A DNA stretch of 64,000 nt from Anaerocolumna chitinilytica. Its GTDB lineage: Bacteria; Bacillota; Clostridia; Lachnospirales; Lachnospiraceae. The stretch lies in NCBI RefSeq assembly GCF_014218355.1, contig NZ_AP023368.1:2174001-2238000 (forward strand), in the 5' to 3' direction. Positions 54,409-62,317 of this stretch are shown one piece after another. Under the pieces are notes generated by a model, which saw only the letters and a list, made by a program, of their open reading frames with translations, was not told the DNA's origin and did no database searches. A program made the position numbers and the translations under genes. Each line of letters starts with the position of its first letter. Position 1 is the stretch's first letter.

Positions 54409-55332
54409 TCATTTGAATAGAAACGTATTTCTAGGATGCTTTTTTGTTAAAATATTTTTTTGCTTAGCCATTGTGACATGTGTGTAAATCTGTGTTATAT
54501 TTATAGAACTATGCCCTAACATCTCTTGTATGTAACGAATATCGACATCTTCTTCTAAAAGGTATGTTGCAAATGAATGTCTAAACATATGTGGTGTAAT
54601 ATGTAGCTCAATAGCAGCTAATTTAGAATGTTTATCTATCATATTCCGCACAGATTGTTCAGAAAGACGATTATTTCTTTGATTTATAAAAAAATAATCC
54701 GAATTTATAAGTTCTTTCTTAAAATATTCATGGTAATTTCTTAAGGCTAAAATTACATCATCATTACCGATTTGAATTCGACGTTCTTTTGATCCCTTTC
54801 CATTAATTAGTACATTCTTTTCTATAAAATCAATATTGGATTGTTTTAAAGAACAAAGTTCTGAAATTCTAATTCCGGTTGCAAATAGGAGTTCTATGAC
54901 TGCAATGTCACGTGAAATACATTTTGCTTGAAATGAAGTTGAGACTAAATCTTCTTGTTTATATAATGTAATGAGAAAGCTTTCAATTATGTGTAAAGGT
55001 ATGACTTTTGGTAAGTTTATAGGTTCGCGAAATTTTATTTGTAATTTATTGAATGGGTTAATTAGAATGATTTCCTTATATTCTAAATAATGAAAAAAAG
55101 CTTTCAAACTTGCTATCTTACGTCTAACAGTTTTAGGTTTATAAGATTGGTGAAGTGTAGAAATGAAATCCTCTATGGAGTCAGGATTAATAGATTTAGA
55201 AAAATCACATGAGTGAAAATTCGAAAATTGTGATAAATCAATTTTGTATGCCTTGATAGTTTTATAATCCAGTCTTTTCTGGTTGTGACAGAATAATAAA
55301 TAATCTGAAATGATAGTTTGTAAATTTTTCAT
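54409..55332 (-). CDS. Tyrosine recombinase (XerC/D-like integrase)
   Basis: 307 residues, complete: N-terminal SAM-like core-binding domain (1-100) and catalytic domain with Arg155 (ATGIRISEL), Lys in GKGSKERR, His248 and Arg251 (PHMFRHSFAT), His274 (LGHSS) and nucleophile Tyr283 (QIYTHV). No excisionase or phage genes nearby, so it is not obviously a phage integrase; the small XerC-like size fits enzymes that flip DNA segments. It sits next to the right repeat, which has the inverted-arms-plus-spacer form of its sites. AGGAG-type ribosome site before the ATG. Confidence 0.9.
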   Translation of the reverse strand: MKNLQTIISDYLLFCHNQKRLDYKTIKAYKIDLSQFSNFHSCDFSKSINPDSIEDFISTLHQSYKPKTVRRKIASLKAFFHYLEYKEIILINPFNKLQIKFREPINLPKVIPLHIIESFLITLYKQEDLVSTSFQAKCISRDIAVIELLFATGIRISELCSLKQSNIDFIEKNVLINGKGSKERRIQIGNDDVILALRNYHEYFKKELINSDYFFINQRNNRLSEQSVRNMIDKHSKLAAIELHITPHMFRHSFATYLLEEDVDIRYIQEMLGHSSINITQIYTHVTMAKQKNILTKKHPRNTFLFK

Positions 55333-55489
55333 TAGTAGTATGCTCCTTTATATTTGATAATATATTTTAACAAATATAAAGAAATTGAAAAGAAAATTAA
55401 TTAAATATATAAATGGCTTGTCAGAAGATAAGTTACGCTAAATGCTTTATCTAAAAAATCATTGTATGATTGAATTATTTTAGTTTGAG

Positions 55490-55850
55490 CTCAGGAGATT
55501 CTGATGTCTCTTGTCTGCTCAATGATATTTTCACGCTCTATTTCAGCAACGGCAGACAGTACGTATATTATTTTCCCCGGTTTAAAAGACTGGCGTATCT
55601 GATAGGCAATCACATCTTTTGTGTTCTCTGCCTGTAATGTCGCTGTAAATCCGCTTGGATAGAAGAAATTCTCTCTTCACTGTTTTTGTGGCGCATTCAT
55701 GGGAGCTGATGTATTCGCTTTGGTTTGTTTTAGCAGGATTTTTGGCGTAATAGGTGCGGTTAGCAAGACAATCCACAATAGATTTACCTTTGTTTTGATG
55801 CATGGAAATCAAACGTGTGGTAGCGATAGTAACACTTCCTTCTGGTGTTG
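55490..55850 (-). pseudogene. Relics of a mobilisable element: relaxase N-terminus plus resolvase fragment
   Basis: On the minus strand, translation near 55830-55600 gives ATTRLISMHQNKGKSIVDCL and the later KREFLLSKRIYSDITGREHK, which matches the start of relaxases of clostridial mobilisable transposons. A frameshift after GREHK moves the relaxase sequence to another frame (AYQIRQSFKPG). It then runs into IIYVLSAVAEIERENIIEQT, the end of a serine resolvase catalytic domain. So two broken genes have been joined by deletion. Assignment from remembered family sequences. Confidence 0.7.
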
Positions 55851-55876
55851 TATTTCAGGGATTAATTTGATATAAT
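55848..55876 (+). promoter_or_regulatory. Promoter of the nuclease-ATPase cassette
   Basis: TTGTAT, 17 bases, TATAAT, 36 bases before the ATG. Confidence 0.75.
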
Positions 55877-55911
55877 TATTGTGGATAATAATAAGTTTGG
55901 AGGTGCATTCA

Positions 55912-56910
55912 ATGAGTAGAAATGCGACCCCTTCATCTTTTGGCTGGGATTTTCAAATAAATGCAGCAATTGTACTAATGCTTGAAAATATTAAAACAAT
56001 TAAAAGCGTTCGAGTTGAAGGCAAAAAAGAAGATATTGAACTTTTTTTGGAAAGCAAGAAAAACATATATGCACAGGCGAAATCAGTAATGCGAATTGAT
56101 GATTATAGAAATGTAAGAAGTAATTTAAAGGCTGGTTTAGAAACGCTAAATGATGATGCAGCTTGTGATGATTATCATAAGCTAATTTATGTTACGAATT
56201 CACCAAATCCTTTTAATGTTGAAAATTCTATGAGTGCTTTTTATGGACACTCTCGTTTGTCATATAATGACTTGCCACAATCGTGTAAAGAGATAATTGA
56301 TAAAGAGATAGAAAACAAGCCATTAATACATATCGATAAATCCGAACTAGAAATACATGTAATTCCGTTTTTTACAGATGATTTTCAGCAAAGATACAGA
56401 GTGATTAAAGATAGTGTTGATAAGTTCTTATTTGAGCTTAATAATAATACCCGTGGGATGGCAGATGAATTATTGGAAATATGGCAACATGAATTTTTTC
56501 AAAATTGCACACAGGGTGATTTAGATTTAGTTATAAAGAAAAAAGACCTTATGTGGTCAATAATTGTTTTACAATCGCAACTTCATCCGGAGCATACCTT
56601 CTTAGGAGATTATGACGATGGGGCAGTCGAAGAAATTATTCGCTCCTATAGATATTTGATAAATAATCGTTGTGAAAAATTTGAATTTATTTCTCAAGTT
56701 TTGTTTGACTTTCAAGAGTTTAGATCCGATGAAAAGGGTAATAAAAAGGTAGCGGAATTTATTGCTACAAAATGTGATGATTACAAAGACGTTTTTGAGC
56801 TAAACGAAATCCGTGACGAAGTGCAAGACATTGTTGTGAAAATAATATTGCAAAAAATTATTACTAATAGATTTCTGGCAAATGACATTGTAAAGAAGGT
56901 GAATTTATGA
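55912..56910 (+). CDS. Putative DUF4297/Cap4-like nuclease of a two-gene defence cassette
   Basis: 332 residues. ATG 55912 has GGAGGTG seven bases upstream. The N-terminal 60 residues carry a PD-(D/E)xK-like pattern: SSFGWDFQINAAIVLMLENI, RVEGKKEDIELFL (Glu36, Asp41, Glu43), NIYAQAKSV (Gln55-Lys57). That order (E, then D-x-E, then QxK) is seen in DUF4297/Cap4 dsDNA-cutting domains. The rest is a helical C-terminal half with no hit I can name. ATGA overlap with the ATPase gene. Likely the effector of an abortive or anti-plasmid system (inference). Confidence 0.65.
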   Translation: MSRNATPSSFGWDFQINAAIVLMLENIKTIKSVRVEGKKEDIELFLESKKNIYAQAKSVMRIDDYRNVRSNLKAGLETLNDDAACDDYHKLIYVTNSPNPFNVENSMSAFYGHSRLSYNDLPQSCKEIIDKEIENKPLIHIDKSELEIHVIPFFTDDFQQRYRVIKDSVDKFLFELNNNTRGMADELLEIWQHEFFQNCTQGDLDLVIKKKDLMWSIIVLQSQLHPEHTFLGDYDDGAVEEIIRSYRYLINNRCEKFEFISQVLFDFQEFRSDEKGNKKVAEFIATKCDDYKDVFELNEIRDEVQDIVVKIILQKIITNRFLANDIVKKVNL

Positions 56911-58355
56911 TATTTCATTCTCTTAAAATAACAGAAGGTATGTTTGAGAGAGTCATAGATCTTACGGAAAAATCCAACTTAATATATAGCAAGAAAAACA
57001 GTACGGGAAAAACAACATTGATACGTTTTTTTTTATATTCTTTGGCTTATCCAGTACCAAGCACCAAAAATATACGTTTTGAAAAATGTATAACAGAGGT
57101 CAACCTAACTTGCTCAATGGGAAAGATTACAGTTCTACGAAATGATGAATATCTGGAAGTTAGTCTTGAAAATGGCTGCAAAGAAAATTTTGTTCTTCCA
57201 ACTGACCAAAATCTTTTCCATGCTAAAATTTATGGAACTCAAAATAACGACTTATTAAATAATATTCTGGGTGTATTCTATGTCGACCAAGAAAAAGGCT
57301 GGACCTTACTTAATCGTGGTATCATTATTGGCAAAATCAGATTTAATATTGAACAATTGGTACGTGGCTTATCTGACAGAAGCTGTGACGACTTAACCAA
57401 AGACCTACGTTCTGTTAAACAACAATTAAATAAATATAAGCAGATGTTCAATATTTCGCAATATCAGCAAGAACTAAACGAAGCTGAAAATAATATTGTT
57501 TTTGATACTAAAGATGAAGAAGAACAAAAACTTCTGGAAATTCTAAACTCGGAGATTACTTCCTTAGAAGCTGAATTGAAACGGGTTAATACTGTTATTG
57601 CTGAAAACAACTCATTTAAAAATTTTATAGAAAGAATGAAAATTGCAGTTAAAGGATCTAACGGAGAGTCAATTCCCGTTAATCGAGATACTATTATTGG
57701 CTTTGATTTTTCGGTTGAATTTTTATTAGCAAAAAGAAAAATGATTTCGTCTAAAATTTCCTCTTTGAAAAGCAAGGCAGAGAAGTATGAGCGAAGCCTG
57801 GAAGGGCAATTGCAACTATTTAAAACAGAAACTCTTATAGAAAGTTTTGACCGAAACATCTCCAAAATTGAAGTAGATCAACTTTCGGTGTCAAATATGA
57901 TTTCAAGTTTGGAAAAGGAAAAAAATCGGTTAAATAAGCAAATTACTTTTTTAACAAAATATAATAACGATGTTGTGACAAGTATCCATAAAACTGTTAT
58001 GAAGTATGCTAAAGAATTAGATTTTGAGCAGTTTATTACTCCTTCTTCAGATTATATTTTTACTGATGATTTAAAATCTTTATCAGGAACTATATTACAT
58101 AAGATTGTATTTGCTTTTAAGCTTGCCTACATAATAGAGGTGCAGAAGAAAATAAATATGACTTTACCAATCATTCTCGACTCTCCAAGTGGTAGAGAGA
58201 TTACAAAAGAAAACGTTAAGGCTATGATTGATATTTTAAATCGTGACTTTTCTGATAATCAAATTATCATTGCATCAATTTTTCAATATGATATTGATGA
58301 GGTTAATGTTATAGAGATAAAAGATCGATTAATCAATGAACTTCGTCAACAGTAA
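56907..58355 (+). CDS. SMC/RecN-like ABC-type ATPase of the defence cassette
   Basis: 482 residues. Degenerate Walker A SKKNSTGKTTL (28-38; Ser instead of the first Gly), two coiled-coil stretches with a turn (about 160-230 and 290-370), signature-like LSGTILHKIVFAFKLAYI (residues about 395-412) and Walker B PIILDSPSGRE (Asp425). This is a short-armed SMC/RecN/Rad50-type ATPase. It overlaps the nuclease gene by 4 bases, so the two make one complex. Composition is like Lamassu LmuB and similar systems, but there is no third gene. Confidence 0.75.
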   Translation: MIFHSLKITEGMFERVIDLTEKSNLIYSKKNSTGKTTLIRFFLYSLAYPVPSTKNIRFEKCITEVNLTCSMGKITVLRNDEYLEVSLENGCKENFVLPTDQNLFHAKIYGTQNNDLLNNILGVFYVDQEKGWTLLNRGIIIGKIRFNIEQLVRGLSDRSCDDLTKDLRSVKQQLNKYKQMFNISQYQQELNEAENNIVFDTKDEEEQKLLEILNSEITSLEAELKRVNTVIAENNSFKNFIERMKIAVKGSNGESIPVNRDTIIGFDFSVEFLLAKRKMISSKISSLKSKAEKYERSLEGQLQLFKTETLIESFDRNISKIEVDQLSVSNMISSLEKEKNRLNKQITFLTKYNNDVVTSIHKTVMKYAKELDFEQFITPSSDYIFTDDLKSLSGTILHKIVFAFKLAYIIEVQKKINMTLPIILDSPSGREITKENVKAMIDILNRDFSDNQIIIASIFQYDIDEVNVIEIKDRLINELRQQ

Positions 58356-58431
58356 TGATTATATTAAGTAAAGTAGCTAGATTGCTTAGTTCAAGAAAGG
58401 CAATTAGCAATGGATTTGTCTTTAGGGTAAG

Positions 58432-58464
58432 AAAAAAGAGCTGCCATGTGTCAACTCTTTTTTT
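58432..58464. terminator. Bidirectional terminator between convergent units
   Basis: AAAAAAGAG-C-TG ... CA-A-CTCTTTTTT with A6 and T7 at the ends. Confidence 0.7.
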
Positions 58465-58474
58465 CTATATTACA

Positions 58475-58798
58475 TTACTTTTCAAGGTCCACTAACATAT
58501 TATCTAACTTTTCGCTTAAAAATTCTGCGGGTAAATTATTGTCAGTTGCTTTCCGTTCTATCATGGTAATTAAATCTTTATTTGTTAAACTGATAATCAA
58601 TTTCCCGTTTTCTCTCAAAGTTCCACGAATGGCTTTGTCTGCATTTTTATCGGTACCTTTTGTTGAGACAATAATTGCAATACCTCGTAAGGCTTTCAAA
58701 TACAGATATTTTTCAGTTGTGAATATTTCTTTCTGTGTATAATTAACAAAGTGTCTGATAATAGTAGATGGGAAAGCTACGTTCAAGCGGTACGTCAA
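58475..58798 (-). pseudogene. 3' fragment of an unidentified gene
   Basis: About 107 codons without ATG or ribosome site, opened only by a stop just upstream in frame. The product region (KALRGIAIIVSTKGTDKNAD, GTLRENGKLIISLTNKDLIT, LSEKLDNMLVDLEK) reads like the C-terminal end of a larger restriction- or effector-type protein. Its 5' end has been lost, consistent with the mobile-element debris around it. Confidence 0.5.
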
Positions 58799-58948
58799 TG
58801 GATGATAGATAAAAGAGAAGAATTAAAAATATAAATGATATAACTTAGATTTAAATAAAAGATATACTGTTAACAGTCAACTTTTCAAATATATCAGAAA
58901 GTTGACTGTTTTTATATAAATTAGCTTATTTGACGGTTACCAATATAA

Positions 58949-59119
58949 TCATTCGATTGTAATCTTGCCATGTTTTTTCTCAAATTCATCAACATGATTT
59001 TTCATAAGCACTTCTATTTCTCGATTAGCAGAGCGAGCATTATAATCTGAGATAAAACGGAACTTTTTTAACAATTCAGTATCTATCCGCAGCGTGAACT
59101 TAGACAATTGAATCGGCAT
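58949..59119 (-). CDS. Arc/ribbon-helix-helix DNA-binding protein
   Basis: 56 residues: MPIQLSKFTLRIDTELLKKF, then a helix FISDYNARSANREIEVLMKN. KFTLRID is the RHH beta strand and the rest the two helices of an Arc-type dimer. AAGGAGGTG stands five bases before ATG 59119. It is divergent from a strong plus-strand promoter with three TGACGGC copies, its likely binding sites. Such proteins often control transfer or toxin genes in mobile elements. Confidence 0.85.
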   Translation of the reverse strand: MPIQLSKFTLRIDTELLKKFRFISDYNARSANREIEVLMKNHVDEFEKKHGKITIE

Positions 59120-59165
59120 AAAAACACCTCCTTTATCAGATTTATATGACATCATTATACCGCCT

Positions 59166-59214
59166 AAATGACGGCTAATTAATTATTGACGGCATAATGA
59201 CGGCGTATTATAAT
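59166..59214 (+). promoter_or_regulatory. Promoter with three TGACGGC repeats, likely RHH operator
   Basis: TTGACG at 59186, 17 bases, TATAAT at 59209-59214. ATGACGGC or TTGACGGC occurs at about 59168, 59186 and 59197; two copies lie within the promoter and one beside the minus-strand -10 (TATAAT at about 59152-59157). Confidence 0.7.
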
Positions 59215-59306
59215 TGAAGGGGTAAGTATGACTGAATAATATTCGAGAGAGGGAGGTATGAATTTTCTGATACTTTAGTAGTGACAGGATAATTTAATAT
59301 TATATA

Positions 59307-59345
59307 CTGCTGCCAAACCTAATCAGATTTAGGCGGCATCTTTAT
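59307..59345 (+). terminator. Terminator downstream of the RHH-linked promoter
   Basis: TGCTGCC / GGCGGCA with CCTAAT / ATTTAGG inside, then TCTTTAT. It lies only 95 bases after the -10 with no real gene between (only frames of 3-6 codons, such as MTE and MNFLIL), so the original gene appears deleted, or the product is a short RNA. Confidence 0.6.
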
Positions 59346-59427
59346 AAATTGTTTAAGGAGCTTTTATACGATAATAATTAAGAGTTTTAATTTTAATGCT
59401 AGATTATATCAAAAAGAGGGTGAAAAA

Positions 59428-59652
59428 ATGCAAGGGGACCAATACAATGAAAAACTTACATCATGGGCATTGGAACATAAAAAAGAATGGGAAATTATAT
59501 GTGGTATCAGGATAACCGGCTTGGATACTAATTTAAAAATATTAGAAATGATTAAAGCAGCAGGTTTTAGAGAGCTGAGAGATATGATGGTATTTAGGAT
59601 ATACTATTGTATGTATGAAGATTTACCAGAAAGTCAGAAGGTCAAAGATTAA
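59428..59652 (+). CDS. Uncharacterised 74-residue protein
   Basis: Not recognised. Soluble and helical (LTSWALEHKKEWEIICGIRI, LKILEMIKAAGFRELRDMMV). AGAGGGTG precedes the ATG. The gene and the next are 46 bases apart and may be one unit. It may be a remnant of the accessory region or an immunity-type protein. Confidence 0.5.
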   Translation: MQGDQYNEKLTSWALEHKKEWEIICGIRITGLDTNLKILEMIKAAGFRELRDMMVFRIYYCMYEDLPESQKVKD

Positions 59653-59698
59653 CCCAAACCCAAGTACCAGAGGTTGCCTGAATGTTATCGGAGGAACA

Positions 59699-60148
59699 AT
59701 GTTTCGTAAACTTTTAAATAAATCCAATATAGAGATAATTACAATAGAAACAATTAATACCCATCAGCCAAGCTGGGGAGGAAATGGAGTTGTTTTCTAT
59801 GTAAAAAACGGTAAAAGCTTATTGTCTGTAAAATATGGTTCATTAGAAAATGAAACATTCGCTACCTTGGCTTACGGAAATACTCCCTTAATCAAATTCC
59901 ATGGAGACGGACCCTATTACTGTCCAATTTGTGAAAAGCTTGTTGCAGCAGGATATGGATTAAATATGAGCGACCAGAAAGTAATATCGGAAATGAGAGA
60001 TGTATTAAATAAAAAATTTATTTCTCTCGAAGAGTCCGTTGAGAATTTGAAACCTCTTTTGGGGCTTCTACCAACTGAATATTATGCTCTTGTTGATTCC
60101 GAGTTGTACCCTACAAATGGAAATGGTGAGTGCTTAATTTATATGTGA
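59699..60148 (+). CDS. Uncharacterised 149-residue protein with a CPxC pair
   Basis: Not recognised. It starts MFRKLLNKSNIEIITIETIN four bases after GGAGG, has a beta-rich N-terminal half (GVVFYVKNGKSLLSVKYGSL) and a CPICEKL motif followed by a helical end (LNKKFISLEESVENLKPLLG). The single CxxC could bind metal only in a dimer. Its 3' end overlaps the 3' end of the convergent TetR gene by 15 bases. Confidence 0.6.
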   Translation: MFRKLLNKSNIEIITIETINTHQPSWGGNGVVFYVKNGKSLLSVKYGSLENETFATLAYGNTPLIKFHGDGPYYCPICEKLVAAGYGLNMSDQKVISEMRDVLNKKFISLEESVENLKPLLGLLPTEYYALVDSELYPTNGNGECLIYM

Positions 60149-60718
60149 TTGAGTAAATTTATCAATTATAATTTGTAGTTCTGCAAGGAGTGCTTCCGTT
60201 GAGATGTCAGCACCGGTTACTCCGAATATTGCAAACACAATACTATTTGCTCTGGCTTTAGTATCGTGAATACAAAAGACACCTTCTTTACAACCATCAT
60301 CTAACAGCTTTTGAAAGGGTTCACACAGTTGATAAAATGTCTGAATCCTCATCTGATCAAGAAGAAAACGAAATTTTTCATAATCTCTCTGGTATCTTAT
60401 CAATTGCGGTTTGACATTTGAAAACTGCTCTGAGCACAGTTCTATAACTTTGCATAGACGTTCTGTTACGGAAATATCCTGATTTTCCATAATCTTTATA
60501 ACGTATGGTATAAAAGAATCATCCTTATGGTTTAGCACTGCTTCCATTAACTTTTCCTTACTATTATAGTAGTGAAGAACTGTTCCCCTTACTACGCCTA
60601 CTTCTGCGGCAATATCATCAATCGTCGTTCTAAAGTATCCTTTTTTTAGAAATATTTTTTGAGCAGCCTGTACTATTTGCTTTTCTCTTTGTTTTGTATC
60701 ATTAATTCGTTTTGTCAT
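60134..60718 (-). CDS. TetR-family transcriptional regulator
   Basis: 194 residues. HTH at about 10-55 (REKQIVQAAQKIFLKKGYFR, TTIDDIAAEVGVVRGTVLHY), then a ligand-binding helical domain. Start 60718 follows GGGGA; upstream in-frame sequence belongs to the preceding gene region. It is the second gene of a unit whose promoter holds a 17-bp-armed palindrome, probably its own operator. Confidence 0.9.
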   Translation of the reverse strand: MTKRINDTKQREKQIVQAAQKIFLKKGYFRTTIDDIAAEVGVVRGTVLHYYNSKEKLMEAVLNHKDDSFIPYVIKIMENQDISVTERLCKVIELCSEQFSNVKPQLIRYQRDYEKFRFLLDQMRIQTFYQLCEPFQKLLDDGCKEGVFCIHDTKARANSIVFAIFGVTGADISTEALLAELQIIIDKFTQSHIN

Positions 60719-60731
60719 AGATTTTTCCCCA

Positions 60732-61649
60732 TTATTTATTTGGTATGTATTTTTCAAGAACATCTGCATGGGGTGTTCTCAACATTGCATTTGCTAACAA
60801 TTCTCTGAATTCATCATTTAATTTTATCATCTCATTCTTACCATTTTTTGCATGATCGCATACACACAGGTCACCCAGTGCCGTATAGCAACACAATTTT
60901 AAAAATATATAACACTTGATTTTTTTCGAGGTAACAAATTCGTAGTCACTCTTCGGCAACACCTCATACCCAAGTTCTTTTAACACATCATAATACTCTC
61001 TGACAGAATCTATAATTTTATACAAAAACACCTTATCCTTCTTGATTTTTCTATAATCATACCCTGTATAATATGCTGCATATACAAACGGAAGAATAAA
61101 TGCTGCATGACTTTTTAGCCAATCATCCATTTTATTTTCAATGGTAAGTCTCATTTTTGTTCCCTGAAAAATACTCTTTATCCATTCATCACTTTCATGA
61201 GAATTATCTATCCTTCCAATCGTCATTTCATTTAAATAAAAAGAATCAACATATTTACTGGTTCTTTGCCCACCTGCACTAAAGAATCCAAACAATACGT
61301 TTTTCTCTTTCAATAGATCTAAATATCCTTTTGCACATGTATTGTTTCCAATAAAAACAATATTCTTACTCGGATTCTGATTTAAAATCGGAATGATACT
61401 TTCCAGTTGTGTATATTGCAAGGCAACAAAGATTATGTCATAGAAATCCTGATCCGTCAAAGAATTAATCACGCGTATTTTATCATTTGTATTTCTAATC
61501 TTAAATTTATGTCTGATTGTTACACCATTTTGTTTGATTTCCTCATACCAACTTCCTCTTGCAAGAAGCGTTACATTCTTTTTGGATTTATAGAGTAAAT
61601 GTGCTAAATTACATCCTAATACTCCTGCACCATAAACAAGTATTCTCAT
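60732..61649 (-). CDS. Ketopantoate reductase-like (PanE/ApbA) oxidoreductase
   Basis: 305 residues. N-terminal Rossmann motif MRILVYGAGVLGCNLAHLLY, catalytic-type Lys in MDDWLKSHAAFILPF and a helical C-terminal domain. It matches the 2-dehydropantoate 2-reductase family; control by its own TetR partner and the lack of panB/C neighbours suggest a different ketoacid or xenobiotic substrate. First gene of the operon, 13 bases before the TetR gene. Confidence 0.85.
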   Translation of the reverse strand: MRILVYGAGVLGCNLAHLLYKSKKNVTLLARGSWYEEIKQNGVTIRHKFKIRNTNDKIRVINSLTDQDFYDIIFVALQYTQLESIIPILNQNPSKNIVFIGNNTCAKGYLDLLKEKNVLFGFFSAGGQRTSKYVDSFYLNEMTIGRIDNSHESDEWIKSIFQGTKMRLTIENKMDDWLKSHAAFILPFVYAAYYTGYDYRKIKKDKVFLYKIIDSVREYYDVLKELGYEVLPKSDYEFVTSKKIKCYIFLKLCCYTALGDLCVCDHAKNGKNEMIKLNDEFRELLANAMLRTPHADVLEKYIPNK

Positions 61650-61702
61650 AATTGCATACCCCCATTTTTCATTCCTTATGTTGGTTAGTCTTGACAGGCT
61701 TA

Positions 61703-61743
61703 ATCATAATCTCTTATTGACTATTTGTCAATAAGAGATTATG
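61703..61743 (-). promoter_or_regulatory. Promoter and TetR-type operator of the PanE-like/TetR operon
   Basis: Minus strand TTGACA, 17 bases, TATGAT. Perfect 17-bp arms CATAATCTCTTATTGAC and its complement around TATTT (61705-61743) cover the whole promoter, so bound repressor would exclude polymerase. Confidence 0.88.
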
Positions 61744-61907
61744 GAAACCCGTAGGACTAGTCTAAATGAAAAAGTTCTGTTCATTTTTCTATAATTAAGC
61801 TTTCTACATCTGAAAACAAACTATTACAATAAACAGAATTAAATCTTAAAGCTGTCGGGGTACTTGTTTTCTTTCGTCTCGATTTTCTTTCTCAATCATA
61901 TCGAATC

Positions 61908-61936
61908 TTGATAAACAGACTTAATGGAGATACAAT
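61908..61936 (+). promoter_or_regulatory. Promoter of the ArsR operon
   Basis: TTGATA, 17 bases, TACAAT, 45 bases before the ATG of the ArsR-family gene. Confidence 0.7.
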
Positions 61937-61980
61937 AGTCTAAACAAAGGAACGATTAAACTTATTGACGAGGTAATATT

Positions 61981-62316
61981 ATGGATGACAAAGCAATGCT
62001 AAACCAATTTGCCGCTTGTCGCAAGCTATTGAGTGCACTTGGCGATGAAACGCGGCAGATGATAATCACTGTACTCGCCAGCGCTGACTGCAAAGAGGGT
62101 ATGCGCGTGGGGGAGATAACCGAAAGGACGCACCTATCCCGCCCTGCCGTGTCGCATCACCTTAAAATTCTGCTTGATACTGAAGTGATTGGGCTGCGCC
62201 GACAAGCCACGATGAACTTTTATTATCTAGAACTCGGCGGGGCTTGGGGGGAACTTGTAACTCTTGTGAACCATATTGAGGAACTCCGAAAAATTTGTGA
62301 ATGCGAGGAAGAATAA
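61981..62316 (+). CDS. ArsR-family (HTH_5) transcriptional regulator
   Basis: 111 residues. Winged HTH: LLSALGDETRQMIITVLASA, RVGEITERTHLSRPAVSHHL, KILLDTEVIGLRR. No metal-binding ELCVC motif, but cysteines occur at C13, C32 and near the end (ICECEEE), so redox or metal sensing is possible. Base composition is higher in GC than the region to the left. One base separates it from the aldo/keto reductase gene it probably controls. Confidence 0.9.
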   Translation: MDDKAMLNQFAACRKLLSALGDETRQMIITVLASADCKEGMRVGEITERTHLSRPAVSHHLKILLDTEVIGLRRQATMNFYYLELGGAWGELVTLVNHIEELRKICECEEE

Positions 62317-62317
62317 T

